In this document: piece by piece, positions 23,941 through 34,518 of the stretch
Layout of the letters: the number at the start of each line of letters is the position of its first letter
How positions within the stretch are numbered: position 1 is the stretch's first letter
NCBI RefSeq assembly: GCF_026151205.1
Contig: NC_087082.1
Span: forward strand, 11,355,997 to 11,419,996
Length of the DNA: 64,000 nucleotides
Origin: Bolinopsis microptera
Taxonomy: Eukaryota > Ctenophora > Tentaculata > Lobata > Bolinopsidae
Direction: 5' to 3'
Translations under genes and position numbers: made by a program
The notes under the pieces: generated by a model
Seen by the model: the letters and a program-made list of their open reading frames with translations, nothing else
The model's database searches: none
Told to the model about the DNA's origin: nothing

Positions 23941-25680
23941 TGGTTGTTCGAATGTTGGTTTGCACACTACTGTGGTTGCAAGAAGAATTATTTGATGCGC
24001 GGCGCGACCCAGTAGTGCATCGCGCTACAACGGGCGACCGCCGAAACAAGCAGTACGCGCGTAGACACATAGCTTTATGAAGTTATAAACCTACAATCGC
24101 TAGGTGGCTCTGAATAACTATTAGAAACCCTAACTAAAACTAAACACTTTGATTCACGATGTCAATTCTTCGCATCTCGCCGATCTGCATACGGTGGTTG
24201 TGAGAAGCATTATTGGATGCGCGCGCGGCCCAGTAGTGCATCGCGCTACAACTAAACACTACAATCTGATCCCTAACCCAATCCCTAACTAGAACTGAAA
24301 CATATGCCGATTGCTGAATCCCTATGCCGTAAGACGCGCGCGCTGACTATTGAATGGTTTTTAGTTGATTGACGATGTCAACCCATCGAGATCGTTTGCT
24401 CTAACCAAAGCCCTTTTACTGGGCCGCGCTCAGCCTGTCATTCCGCCGAATCTCTATTTATGAACATAATAGCCTGAGCTGTCCCCAGGTAAGAGCCCTC
24501 TCGCTTGCAGTAGCGTGCGACCGCTTGTGAAACAAGCGCGTCACGCAGTACGCGAATACACATGGCTGTGTGAACGAGATGGTTGCTTTGCTAGTTCGTG
24601 CGGCGCGTCGAAGCCTAGCGGCGAAATCTCAAGTCCTCCAAGGTTTTTAGCTCTTATTCCGGCCATACAACACCTTGTACGTTTATAACCTACCAGGACG
24701 CGAGCCGAGTTGGAACAAATATTTTACGAGTATCATCCGTTAAGCAGCACCAAGCATATTATTTCGAAAACAATCAAAAAGTTGTAATACTTCCAATGCC
24801 CTTATAATAAAAATTATAATAATTCCCTATTAAAGTTAAAGTGCACAAATCTGTAGTAACCTTTATATACTATTTTCTTGTCATACGTTGTATGACCCGC
24901 CGCGCAGGCTCCCCCTGTATCGTCAGGACCGTGGGTGTCACATGCAACGTGATACAACTATTTTCACAATTACTTTAACACAAAAACTGACTCGAATCCT
25001 AAAGCATAAACAACTGAAATCAGAAATATATTGTTTTACAAGCCTGTCACCTGCACACGTTTGACAAAAATTGTTATTTACTCATAACTCGTAAAAAAAT
25101 GATTTTCATGCTAACTAATAGGTTTTATTCGAAATCAGCATATAAAAAAGTACTTTTTAGTATCATTGCATCAGTGAGTACAGTTTCATTTACCTTACTC
25201 GGGAATATATTTTAACTGACGATGTCAATTCATCTCAGTTCGGCGCGGCACAGTAGCGCATCTCCCCGACACCCGATCTGTGAGAAGCCTCATTGAGAAG
25301 CCTCATTGAGTGCGCGGCGCGGCACAGTAACGCATCGCGCTACAAATTTTTGTCGTATTATTCCGTCATATCTTCGGTTCCTTAAATGAGATAATTTTGA
25401 ATATTTGTGAAGACCTTCCAATTATACTTAACTACCGAACCGAAATTAGTTGGGAGAGATTGGCCTTGATTACAGATTAAGAATAACAGGTCAAAAATGA
25501 CAAAATAGGTATAAATTCGTCGATAACTCAAATTATGACCATCGAAATTGCTCAAACTAATTTAGGTTCAGTAGAACATAAGTGATTCACAATGTCAATC
25601 CTTCGCATCTCGCCGATCTGCATACGTGTGGTTGCGAGAAGATGCGCGGTGCGGCCCAGTAGTGCATAGAGCTACAAGTG
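23941..25680. repeat. Cluster of degenerate GC-rich repeat modules
   Basis: The phrases 'cacgatgtcaat..ttcgcatctcgcc' and 'gcgcggcncagtagtgcatcgcgctac' recur at about 23945-24035, 24150-24250, 25216-25345 and 25580-25672, with another copy at 14381. The segment 24655-24960 matches the outer arms of the 11.1-14.3 kb composite. A single end CCTTACTCGGGAATAT (about 25193) matches the TIR of the element at 8593. No coding sequence. Confidence 0.6.
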
Positions 25681-25694
25681 TTTATGAGAAAAAA

Positions 25695-25811
25695 AGGGGG
25701 GACCCCCAACCCATGTAGCTGAGACACCTCACAGCAAGTCCACCAAAGTGGCTCTTGCTTGTGAAAGGTGCGTCAACTACCCGCCGAAGCGGTGGGTTGG
25801 GAGTCCCCCCT
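25695..25811. repeat. Hairpin-ended GC-rich unit
   Basis: GGGGGACCCCCAACCCA at the left is mirrored by TGGGTTGGGAGTCCCCCC at the right, with a second stem CCACCAAAGTGG inside. It sits just beyond the C-terminus of the LINE remnant, so it may be its 3' UTR or a short nested element. Confidence 0.5.
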
Positions 25812-25885
25812 GGGATCATTTCGTCCGTAAAATTATATACAACATAAAATAGTACAGTAAAATATCCAAATTTACATAAACAAAT

Positions 25886-26240
25886 CTAGGAGACCTCAAA
25901 GCTCGTCTTCTGGGGGATGAGGTTGAAGGAGATGTCATGCAGTTCAAGATGCTGGGCTGTTGATCTTCCTCTGATTCCTCTTAGTGCAATGAGTGTACTT
26001 CTTAACAGATCAAATCTGAATCGTGTTCTGATATGATTTTTGACTTGGCTCTTGGCTTCTTTTTTATGGTCAGCTATCATCTCAGAGACACGATCTACAA
26101 ATACAGTGCATAGGGGTCCCATACCTCCAGAGGTTGTGAAGACTAGAGGGACAAAGGATCCTTTCTCTGACTGAAGTACTCTCTCTTCATACTAGTGGGC
26201 TATGACCTCTTTTGACACAGGCCATGTTAACCATCTGATG
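25886..26240 (-). pseudogene. C-terminal remnant of a retroelement polyprotein
   Basis: The minus-strand frame reads LTWPVSKEVIAH, stop, YEERVLQSEKGSFVPLVFTT, SGGMGP and then an HIRTRFRFDLLRSTLIALRG-type ending with DISFNLIPQ. This arrangement (VEKGxFxPLVFxTxGGM ... HIRTxxRFxLLRSxLxALRG ... FNLIP) is familiar to me as the extreme C-terminus of RT-bearing elements common in invertebrate genomes. An in-frame stop shows it is dead. The RT itself is absent; ORF 26775-26965 (-) may be more of the same element. Confidence 0.62.
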
Positions 26241-26483
26241 TGAGTTCCAAAAAAAGTTCCTTTATTCGTATTTGTGGAGGAACATCTCAAGTGGGATTTC
26301 CCTTTGTCACTGAGTGTGGCCTATTTAACTCGTAAAATATTTGTTTCAAAGAAACAAATAATGATTGATGATTGATGTTACTCAGCCTGTCATTCCACCA
26401 AATCTCTATTATGCACATAAATATAATAGCCTGGGGTCTTAGGTAATGATTGAATGGGATCCTAAGTTATCATTAGTCCAGAT

Positions 26484-26774
26484 CAGTGGCGTAACGAAAG
26501 GCCCTGCTGACCCCGCTGTGCAGGGGGGCGCCGTCTTAGGGGGGCGCCAAATCGTCGTTTGAATGTGGGACAATTTCGAAATCTTAACTAAAGTACTAGC
26601 AAAACTGCGCGTTTTGCTCTAGAGATACACACTTTTTTAGAGATTTTACCGGCGTATTCTTTAAAATCACCTAATTTGTTCAATTTTAGGGAGGGGCACC
26701 AAAAGGGGAGGGGGCGCCAACAGGGGGGCGCTTTTTTCGGCAGGGGGGCGCCAACAGGCAACGTTACGCCACTG
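26484..26774. mobile_element. 291-bp hAT MITE with perfect TSD
   Basis: TIR CAGTGGCGTAACG at both ends in inverted orientation, flanked by exact 8-bp duplications GTCCAGAT (26476-26483 and 26775-26782). The subterminal sequence is rich in GGGGGGCGCC blocks. It interrupts a minus-strand open frame (26965 to about 26780). Confidence 0.9.
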
Positions 26775-27914
26775 GTCCAGATACTTGCCATGTGTAACGC
26801 AAATAGCGGGTACAATTTCCTCGATGAACCTGAAGGAGGATTGTCTGTCCTGTATTCAGTATTTTTATCATATAACGTTGAGCTAAAAAGTTGTTTCCAA
26901 ATTTTGCGTAATGCATTTCTTAAAAGTTTAATGTATGTCCTATTTGCATCCCAAAGAGTTCCCATTGCATTGTTGTTTATTCCTGATTTGGTTAGCTTTG
27001 CGTCTCAGAACTAAAGAGGTCTGCTATGCTTTAGTGTTTAGAGAGCTCTGCTGTCGACCTAACTAGGTAGATCTTTAGATCTAAGGGTTCCCCGGGACAA
27101 GCTGTGTTAAAGCTTCTCTGCAGGATGTTCGAGATGAACTGTTTTTGAGCATTGAGATCTTCCGCTGTAGAAACTGATTAAAACCAGTAAGGGTGTCAGT
27201 CAAACTCTGACATCATCAAATTTGATGGCCTCAAAATGAGCCCTTGTGTGTTAGCTGTCTAGCTGAGAAGACCTGAAAAGTGGTTACTGGAGGAAGAAGT
27301 GCTCATTATCAGTGTGTCTTTGTAGTCAGAATGAACGAATTGGGATCCCTAGCTCTGTGGTGGGTGACTTCTATGGGGGACCTGAAAGATGAAAGAGAAT
27401 TTCCTAGTGGTTTAATGGCTCTTAGAGCTAGGTTCCTGGTTCATCTAGGGAGGTTTGAGTTGGCAATTCCTGACCTTTGCGCTCAACAAGAGAGCACACC
27501 TCCCGTTAGTACCAACCAGGCCACACCCCGGCGCATGGAGGTTCAGTGAGGATTTCGTGACCCTTGAAACAAATGCATATTATATTTGGTAACCTTCCCT
27601 TGCCTCAATCCTTAACGGGTGATCCTCGTAAAATAGTTATTCCAGAATTTAGTATCACCCGTCTAGTCAAATAAAAACTCGAAGCAACACTGTTTGCTCA
27701 CACTCTCAAAAAACAATGATACAAAAATTTTCAAAATCCGAGTAAGTTTATTTTTATTGTGCACCTTTTACAATTAGTGGTTTTGAAATTTCGGTAAAGT
27801 CTCTGATCACTGAAGATGGCACAAGACACGACGGAAAATCATCAGAATATAAAAAGAGATTTTTGTAGACATGCGCTACCTACAAAGATCATGTCTGTCA
27901 AAAAGTAGTGACAC

Positions 27915-28400
27915 ACATGCGCTACGAATTTAGGCCAGAGGAGGGGGGGGGGGAGTAAATTATCATTTGTCCAGTTTTCACATATGTGATTGAGCTGCTG
28001 GAGATGAACAAGTAGAAACAAACCGCATAAAAATCTGACCTTGCGTTGCTGAGATCTTATAAATATCGAATTTGAGGTAAAGTTAACCTCATATTTAAAG
28101 AACAGAGGTAAATATCAAAATTATGTACTTGAATATAATTGTGTGAAACAGTCTAAGGAACACCTGTGCCAAGTTTCAGGTCCTGGGTGTGGCCAGTCTT
28201 TTCCAAAAGTTTAGCTCTATCTGGAAAAAAGATATGCAAAGAGTTAAAGTTAAAGTTTTACACGTAATTACAGGTAAACCTCAATTTTTGGCAAGGTCAA
28301 ATTTTTATGCGTCTTTTTTAAACTTGTTCATCTTTACCAGCTCTGATCAAATATGTGAAAACTGGAAAAACGATTTTTACCCCCCTCTGGCCTTAACAAA
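27915..28400. mobile_element. Foldback-type repeat, arms about 110 bp
   Basis: The sequence from 'ggccagaggagggg' through 'aaaaatctgaccttgc' (27930-28045) is matched in reverse complement by about 28290-28395 ('caaatttttatgcg ... cccctctggcc'). The divergence between arms suggests an old insertion. Confidence 0.6.
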
Positions 28401-28469
28401 CATTAAGCAACTTACATTGCAGTACCATTTATCGATTAGAATATCAAAATATGTCATTGTAATTTTGCA

Positions 28470-29084
28470 TGGCTGAAATGTAACGCAGGTCAGCATGTCA
28501 GCAGTTTCACTTACTTGGGTGCTATCATCAGTGGGAATGGAACAATTGACAAAGAATTATCAGCTCGAATTCAAAAAGCCTCTGGGGCATTCTATCAGCT
28601 TAGCAGTATATGGTACAGTCGCAACATCAAGACACCAACTAAAATCAGGATATACAAAGCCGCTGTCCTCACTATACTGCTATATGGAAGTGAGGTATGG
28701 AATACCACTCAGACGCAGATGAAAAGATTCGAGGTGTTCCATCATAGATGTCTGAGAAGAATCCTGAAAATCAAATGGTTTTATCACGTATCTAATGCTG
28801 ACGTACTTAAGCGGGCTAACATCGCCCCTGTTGATACTTTCGTACGAGCAGCTAGGCTCCGATGGTTTGGCCATGTGGTGAGGATGCCAGAAGAAAGAAT
28901 ACCCAAATATCTTCTGCACTGGATCCCAAAGCATGGTAAAAGATCAAGAGGCAGACCTCGGAAAAACTGGTTGTCATGCGTCCGGGAGGATGCAGCAATC
29001 TTCACAGGTGTCGATAACATCACAATAGAAGATGCAGAACAACAAGCTACAGGTGATGTATCAGGTGACGGTGACGCTGCATGA
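28470..29084 (+). pseudogene. 3' end of a non-LTR retrotransposon (RT C-terminal region)
   Basis: The frame continues from about 28470 (VSSFTYLGAIISGNGTID) to the stop at 29084. It shows conserved marks of the region after the RT palm in invertebrate LINEs: FTYLG.IIS, KELSARIQKASGAF, KIRIYKAAVLTILLYGSEVW, HHRCLRRILKI, ARLRWFGHVVRM and RGRPRKNW. Upstream catalytic RT and endonuclease are absent, so this is a 5'-truncated copy. The 205 or so remaining codons have no internal stop, indicating a fairly young insertion. Confidence 0.85.
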
Positions 29085-29910
29085 TGCTTATCACGTGACT
29101 TACTTAATCAAGTGACTACTTCATAAGTCAAACATTCAAAGTTATTGTTCTGCCAACACTCACAGTAACCTTACCCCTCAATCAATTTAAATCATTTGCA
29201 AAGATCATGAACCAAACAGGAAATTTAACAATAATATTATTTCCTTAAGCATTATGGCATTTTACTGGATCAAAACAGCTTTTAAATATTACCATTACTC
29301 AGTAGGGAAGCATTATTTTCCCTTAATTTCTTATATGTAATGTTAGTGATTCGGTATTAGCATCTAAAGTTACAACGATTCAAGTTGTTTTCAACTACTG
29401 AAATTACCACTTTTAGAAAAATGTTTATCGATTAAGCGATGTCGCACAGGTAGAAATTAAACACACTTATTCAGCCATTCAAGATTACTAATACTATTAG
29501 AAATACAATATTTGAGCTGCGATCAGATTAATAAACTTTCATGTCCAACAAAGGTGACGAGACACTTCAACTAATTAAAACGATTCGATACGCCCCTACG
29601 GCTACATTAAAACCAAAAACATAGCATCTTGCATGCAGTATAACATACAATTAAATATTTAATCTACTACATGAAACTATCGTGTGTTTCAAACCATTTA
29701 AAATCTCATAATTTGCGAAATAATTTCGTGAGTTTCATGGCAACATAATGATAATGCTCTAAAGTTTAAAAATTAGAATCAGAGTGTCTTCATAATTTTT
29801 ATAAATAAAAAGAAATAATATTGATGAAAGGTCATAATAATGTTTAGAATAAACTGTCCATAGTTATAGTGTTAGTTCACTACTAACCGCGAGTTAGCTT
29901 ATTCTTGTTT
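29085..29910. other. 3' flank of the ZP gene, no gene seen
   Basis: AT-rich. It separates the plus-strand LINE remnant from the stop codon of the minus-strand ZP gene and probably holds its 3' UTR. Confidence 0.4.
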
Positions 29911-32900
29911 TTACAAGAGGAGGTGCAGCAGGAGGAGCACAGTCAAAACTTCCGATCCCAGTTTTATATCACCTCCCGAACCCGTTGCCACTGAAAAACT
30001 TATATTTAATGTTTGGATAATTTCGTGAGCCACAAAATTCTACCAGATGCAAATTGTAAGTGTTATTATATTGGTCTCACGCAACTATGAGCTTAGAGTT
30101 AGGGCTAGTCCCTGATCAAGTATGAAATATATAGAAATTTTTTACAATAAGCTAAATATTGCTCGCAAATTCAGCTGGCCTAGAATCAAAGAATCGTGTT
30201 TGTGATTTCTATCTCACCTTTGGTTTCAATGGGGTACCCAGCTACCATTGGTCCCTGATAAACATGGAACCGTCCGTCGTTTAGTTCACTTTTTCCGTCA
30301 ACGGACCTCTTCCGTCTGCCGTTTGAACATAGATCTGTGCAGCCATGAAAACTGAAAGAATTAGAAAATGATAAGATGCGGTGGAGTATAAAATGTTAAT
30401 CGGATAATCGACGAGGAACTATAAATATAATATAGTATATTATATATTAGAGCTCAATCCTTAATTAGTACTATTACTTACTAACTGGGAATCCATTAAG
30501 GTGATGGATACGGGTTTTAGTACGGTATTAAGGAATAAAGGGAAGTGGGAAAGGTCAGCCTTAATATTTAATTGTTTCATTATTCAAATTCTAACAGAAA
30601 GTTTTTGAATGTTAAAAAAGTTCCTAAATAATGCACTCAGACTATACAATATTATTGTAGGAAGTCCAAAACAGATATTACGACAAATTACCTGCTATTC
30701 GAGACACTGCAGACTTTTACAACTGCATGGATGAAAATTGCAGTGTGGGAATCCAAAAAGCTAAGAGATTTAAAAGTAAATCTTTTCACTTTGGGGTCGG
30801 AGAGAGGTTGAGAGTTGGAATCAGTGTCGATGAAGTCGAAGGTCGAGTCCTTAATACAACTGAGGTGAATTATATATCTTTAAAATCCCAGCAATATTAT
30901 AGTTGTATTTGTTGAGACTTGAGTTACACTTACAGTAAAACCCCGATTTACCGCGCCCCAATTTACTGCATCCCCGATTTACCGCGGCCATTTCATTTCC
31001 CCAAAATAGGGCTTACCATGCATAATGTAAAAGTAAAACTAACAAAATGTAACACCAATTTACCGTGGACCCCGATTTATCGCGGATGCATCCCTTCCCC
31101 AAACTCCGCGGTAAATCGGGGTTTTACTATATAATAAATATTTGATAATGATATGATGATTGATGATACTTCCTATTCCTTGCAGGTGATATTTTGAAAC
31201 TAATATCTGATATTAGTTTAACACTCTATAGAGCGATTTTGACGAATTAGTTTGAATAGTGCATTAAATGAAATACATATTTACAGGAATGACTCTTGTG
31301 TATAAATTAAATACTCCAAACTTTGAGGAGGATTTAAGATATGGACTCTTGTGTGAAGGTGAGAATATTCTTTCTGAAACGGATCAGCTTTCAGCGTTGA
31401 CAAATTAAAACCAGGAATCACTGTTGGTGTCAAAACAAATTTGGTTCACCTCCCCATCAGTATCTATTATATCGGTCATTCGAGCGGAGACCATGGCCTA
31501 TCATGCGCCTATCGGGCGCCTATTGGACGCCTATCGGGCGCCTATCGGACGCCTATCGGGCCTATTATATCTACTAGCAAGACTCAGGAGACTAAAATAA
31601 TTATTACCTGTTTAATTCGCGTTTTTGACACCACTTGGGGGTCCAAAATTTGGGCACTAAAACTCTTATTCCTTGGTAAATTTTTTATTTTTTCATGCTG
31701 ATTTGAAGGCCATTAAAGCGGTTGAACTAGTCAAAAAGTTTAAGTTTATATTTATAGACTTAAGATAATAGTATAATTGATAAACTTACCCTTCTTTGAC
31801 TAGGTCGTACGACAAATTTCCCTCTTCCTCGGATTCACTGTTTCTGGCTTGCACGTTCAACACCCCTAGAGAAAGATCTGGGTCCAGCGAATCTAGTGTT
31901 ACCTGGTAATATACATTATTTCATAACAAGTTATTTACGTGATTGATAAATATAATATCCTTTATCAAACCATTGGTCACAGTCATAGTAGTACAGTTGC
32001 TTTCGTGCTTAATGATCAAAATTGAATTACATACCCAACACCTTCAGTGAAATTCTATTTGATGGCATATCCTAAGCTAAATAATAATCTTTTAACATAT
32101 GAATAATTATCGATATATCATCCAACGCGGGGCTAAGAATTTATTAAAAGCTAAAGTTTAGTGCAAGACCTGCATGTAAATGTCTTCATTTAGATACAAT
32201 TCAAAGGGGAAGTTTTCTACTTTTTCCGCAAAAGTTTCATCCTTATAGAGGTCTAGGACAAACCGAAGTGAGCCATCATTCACAACGGTAGTTCCTTTAA
32301 CCTGATAAGATGCATACTCCGTCGCTCCTGCAGGAGGGTGGAATTGTTTACAATTGAGGTACGTATCTTTAGTCTCTATACGAGGTTTCTCGATATACGT
32401 GCTGGTCAGTTCGTGCAAGAAATGTTAACTGTCACATCGCATTAATTGGGGATATGAGTACATATCGAGCTGTATATCTACCTTAATAAAGAGAATAAAG
32501 AATATTCGGAACTGTGAAAATCTTAATAATCTGACCTGTTCTACTATAAGAACACTCAAATGCTATTTTGAATTCTCTAGTAATACCATTAGTGGGATCA
32601 ATTGTCTTTGTAATGCCAGTCATCTGAAAATTAAATGAATAATAAAACCACAAATTGCTAAGGAATTATTTAAAGAAACATGCTTGAACTTTACTTAAAG
32701 TCCGATCAAACTATTTTTGTAACACCCGTCTTTTAACCCAATGAAATTATTACATATGAAAATAATTACCAACAAACATGAAAGTAAAATATGTATCTGA
32801 CCTGGTTTTTATATATGACGTGGGTGCTATTAAAAGAGGTTTTTGTTCCGCATTTCTCTAAATCCGTTTTTATCTCTTGAACTTCTCCCGTAAATTCACA

Positions 32901-34493
32901 ATCTGCAACGAAGTGTCGATAACGAGAGTTATAGTGTAATAATTCTCTCAGATATACAGGAATATATTTAAACATTTAAATAGCGCATTGTACGGAAAAT
33001 TAATAATTTTTATTTACAAATTAACAAATAAAATACCTTTTTCGTTAAGTCGAATAGTATCAAAACTGCTCTTCTCTGCAAGGGTCAACTTCATTTCTTT
33101 TTCGTCACATGTCACTGTGGCCACTAGACACAACAAATTTTAAATATCAAATAATAACAGGCAGAAGGTACAAATTAATTTCTAATGACGATATCAAATT
33201 AATAGTTGTTATGATTACAGTTTTATGATTACAGTTTTAGGAGATCCTAATAACACTTCCGATCCTATTTACAACTTTTGCTTTTACTGAGCAATCAATC
33301 TATCTTTAAAAGTCATGATATGTTTGGTAGAAATTTACCTGGTACACAAGTTGGAGTTGTGGAAAGCTCGCCGTTCGTACAGGTGATTGTTGACGATCCA
33401 GATATCACGAACCCGTTGTCGCATAACACGTTGAATGTGGCGCCCGAGTAAATTTCCGAATCCGGGGTTACCGTGCCTTTTTCAATGATGGGCGTGCTAC
33501 AATCAGGTGCTGGAAAGAAATCATCAGAATTCTTATCAAAAGTGAGCAATACTGTGTAATTACTTACTGATGTTTTGCAAATGAATTCTAATTAATATTC
33601 TAATTGGGAGATTGAAAAGAACGAAAGCTTTATTTTCATTGTCACTAAATTCGAAACTCGAAGTTTACAGCTTTAAAATAATTAATACTGTAATAATAAC
33701 ATCGCATGGATTATTTGTAATACAAAGTAGGCCAATGATTAACTTAAGAATTGATATATTATTATAGTGTTCCATAATCGTATTCTTTAAAAATAAAAGC
33801 TTCTGTGTAAATTTCAGCAGACTTTAGAAAATACCATAATAATAAGCCAGTGATATAGACTCCTACCTCTCCCAATGATAACTAGTGCATATACTTGAGT
33901 ATCCCCGTGACGACTCCCATCAAATTTAACAGTGTCTCCTATCATGCAATCAGAAGCAGCATTGTCCGGGACTGTTCCATCCTCAGAGTACACTGACACG
34001 GGAAAATACCTGCAGTAACCACCACTGCAGGTACACGCGTCCCTCGAGCATGTGTGTGTTTGAAGAGTACTTTTGATCCAATGACGTACTTCCTCTACAC
34101 AATATAGCCTGTCTAACTGCGCTATAAACCAGCTGTCAGATCCCTGGGAGTAAGCTACAGTATTTGTATTCCTGTCTATAGCATTACTTGCCACATGACT
34201 TGAGCTAGCTTTAGTCATTGACACGGAAACAGGTTTTATCTCACCATCTACCTCTCCTATAATTTTACCTGAAATAATGACAACGATAAATTGTCGTGTT
34301 TCACTAATTAGCACCCGCAGTTTAATTAGAGTCATATGGGACTCCAACTCAATTTGTGTACATATTATGTATTCTGTGTTAATTCTGATAAGGTAGTGAT
34401 ATAAAAGTAAATATTACAATTTTGTACATTGTAACCTTGGATGGGTAACCACAATAGCGTCGTAAAGAGGATTATCTTTATCTTCATGATCAT
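29911..34493 (-). CDS. F5/8C-like + Sushi + ZP-domain cell-surface protein, complete, 536 aa
   Basis: Twelve exons with agreeing phases: 34493-34436, 34268-33867, 33509-33339, 33123-33037, 32902-32802, 32623-32536, 32327-32170, 31902-31790, 31345-31285 (tentative), 30849-30692, 30351-30218, 29990-29911. Residues 1-19 form a signal peptide (MIMKIKIILFTTLLWLPIQ). A 134-aa discoidin/F5-8C-like module (ASNAIDRNTNTVAYSQGSDS ... YALVIIGR) and a 57-aa Sushi module (PDCSTPIIEKGTV ... TPTCVP) each sit on one symmetric phase 1-1 exon, the classic shuffled arrangement. A ZP domain follows: VTCDEKEMKLTL, DCEFTGE, LEKCGT, FKIAFECSYS, YLNEDIYMQVTLDS, FTFKSLSFLD, VKVCSV, then CTDLC. The basic site GRRKRS fits furin cleavage, and the end is a hydrophobic tail (VLTVLLLLHLLL). 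ZP proteins polymerise in extracellular matrices or surfaces; a role in surface recognition is inferred. The least certain part is the exon at 31345-31285. Confidence 0.85.
30933..31129. mobile_element. Pogo/Tigger-like MITE (copy 1)
   Basis: Ends CAGTAAAACCCCGATTTACC and its inverse, flanked by TA (30931-30932, 31130-31131). About 197 bp with internal repeats of CCCCGATTTACCGCG. It lies in an intron of the ZP gene. Confidence 0.85.
31490..31562. repeat. Short tandem repeat of an 11-bp unit (CCTATCGGGCG)
   Basis: About six copies with alternating GGCG and GACG variants, in an intron of the ZP gene. Confidence 0.8.
31610..31720. repeat. Inverted partner of the dispersed repeat at 3370
   Basis: From 'taattcgcgtttttgacacc' to 'tgatttgaaggccattaaag' it reads as the reverse complement of 3370-3478 with few changes. 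Confidence 0.75.
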
Positions 34494-34518
34494 ATGGTCG
34501 CTAGACATGAGCATATTC

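Noticed and set aside
27280-27549. 89-codon plus-strand ORF
   Set aside because: No motif, no splice sites, and it lies in retroelement debris.
30727-30915. Plus-strand ORF beginning MDENCSVGIQ with apparent splice sites
   Set aside because: The minus strand of the same stretch encodes the end of the ZP domain in phase with neighbouring exons, so this is its antisense shadow.
31288-31361. Possible plus-strand exon (MTLVYKLNTPNFEEDL)
   Set aside because: Has AG and GT borders but no neighbouring plus-strand exons; the minus-strand reading fits the ZP gene phase better, though that exon is itself tentative.
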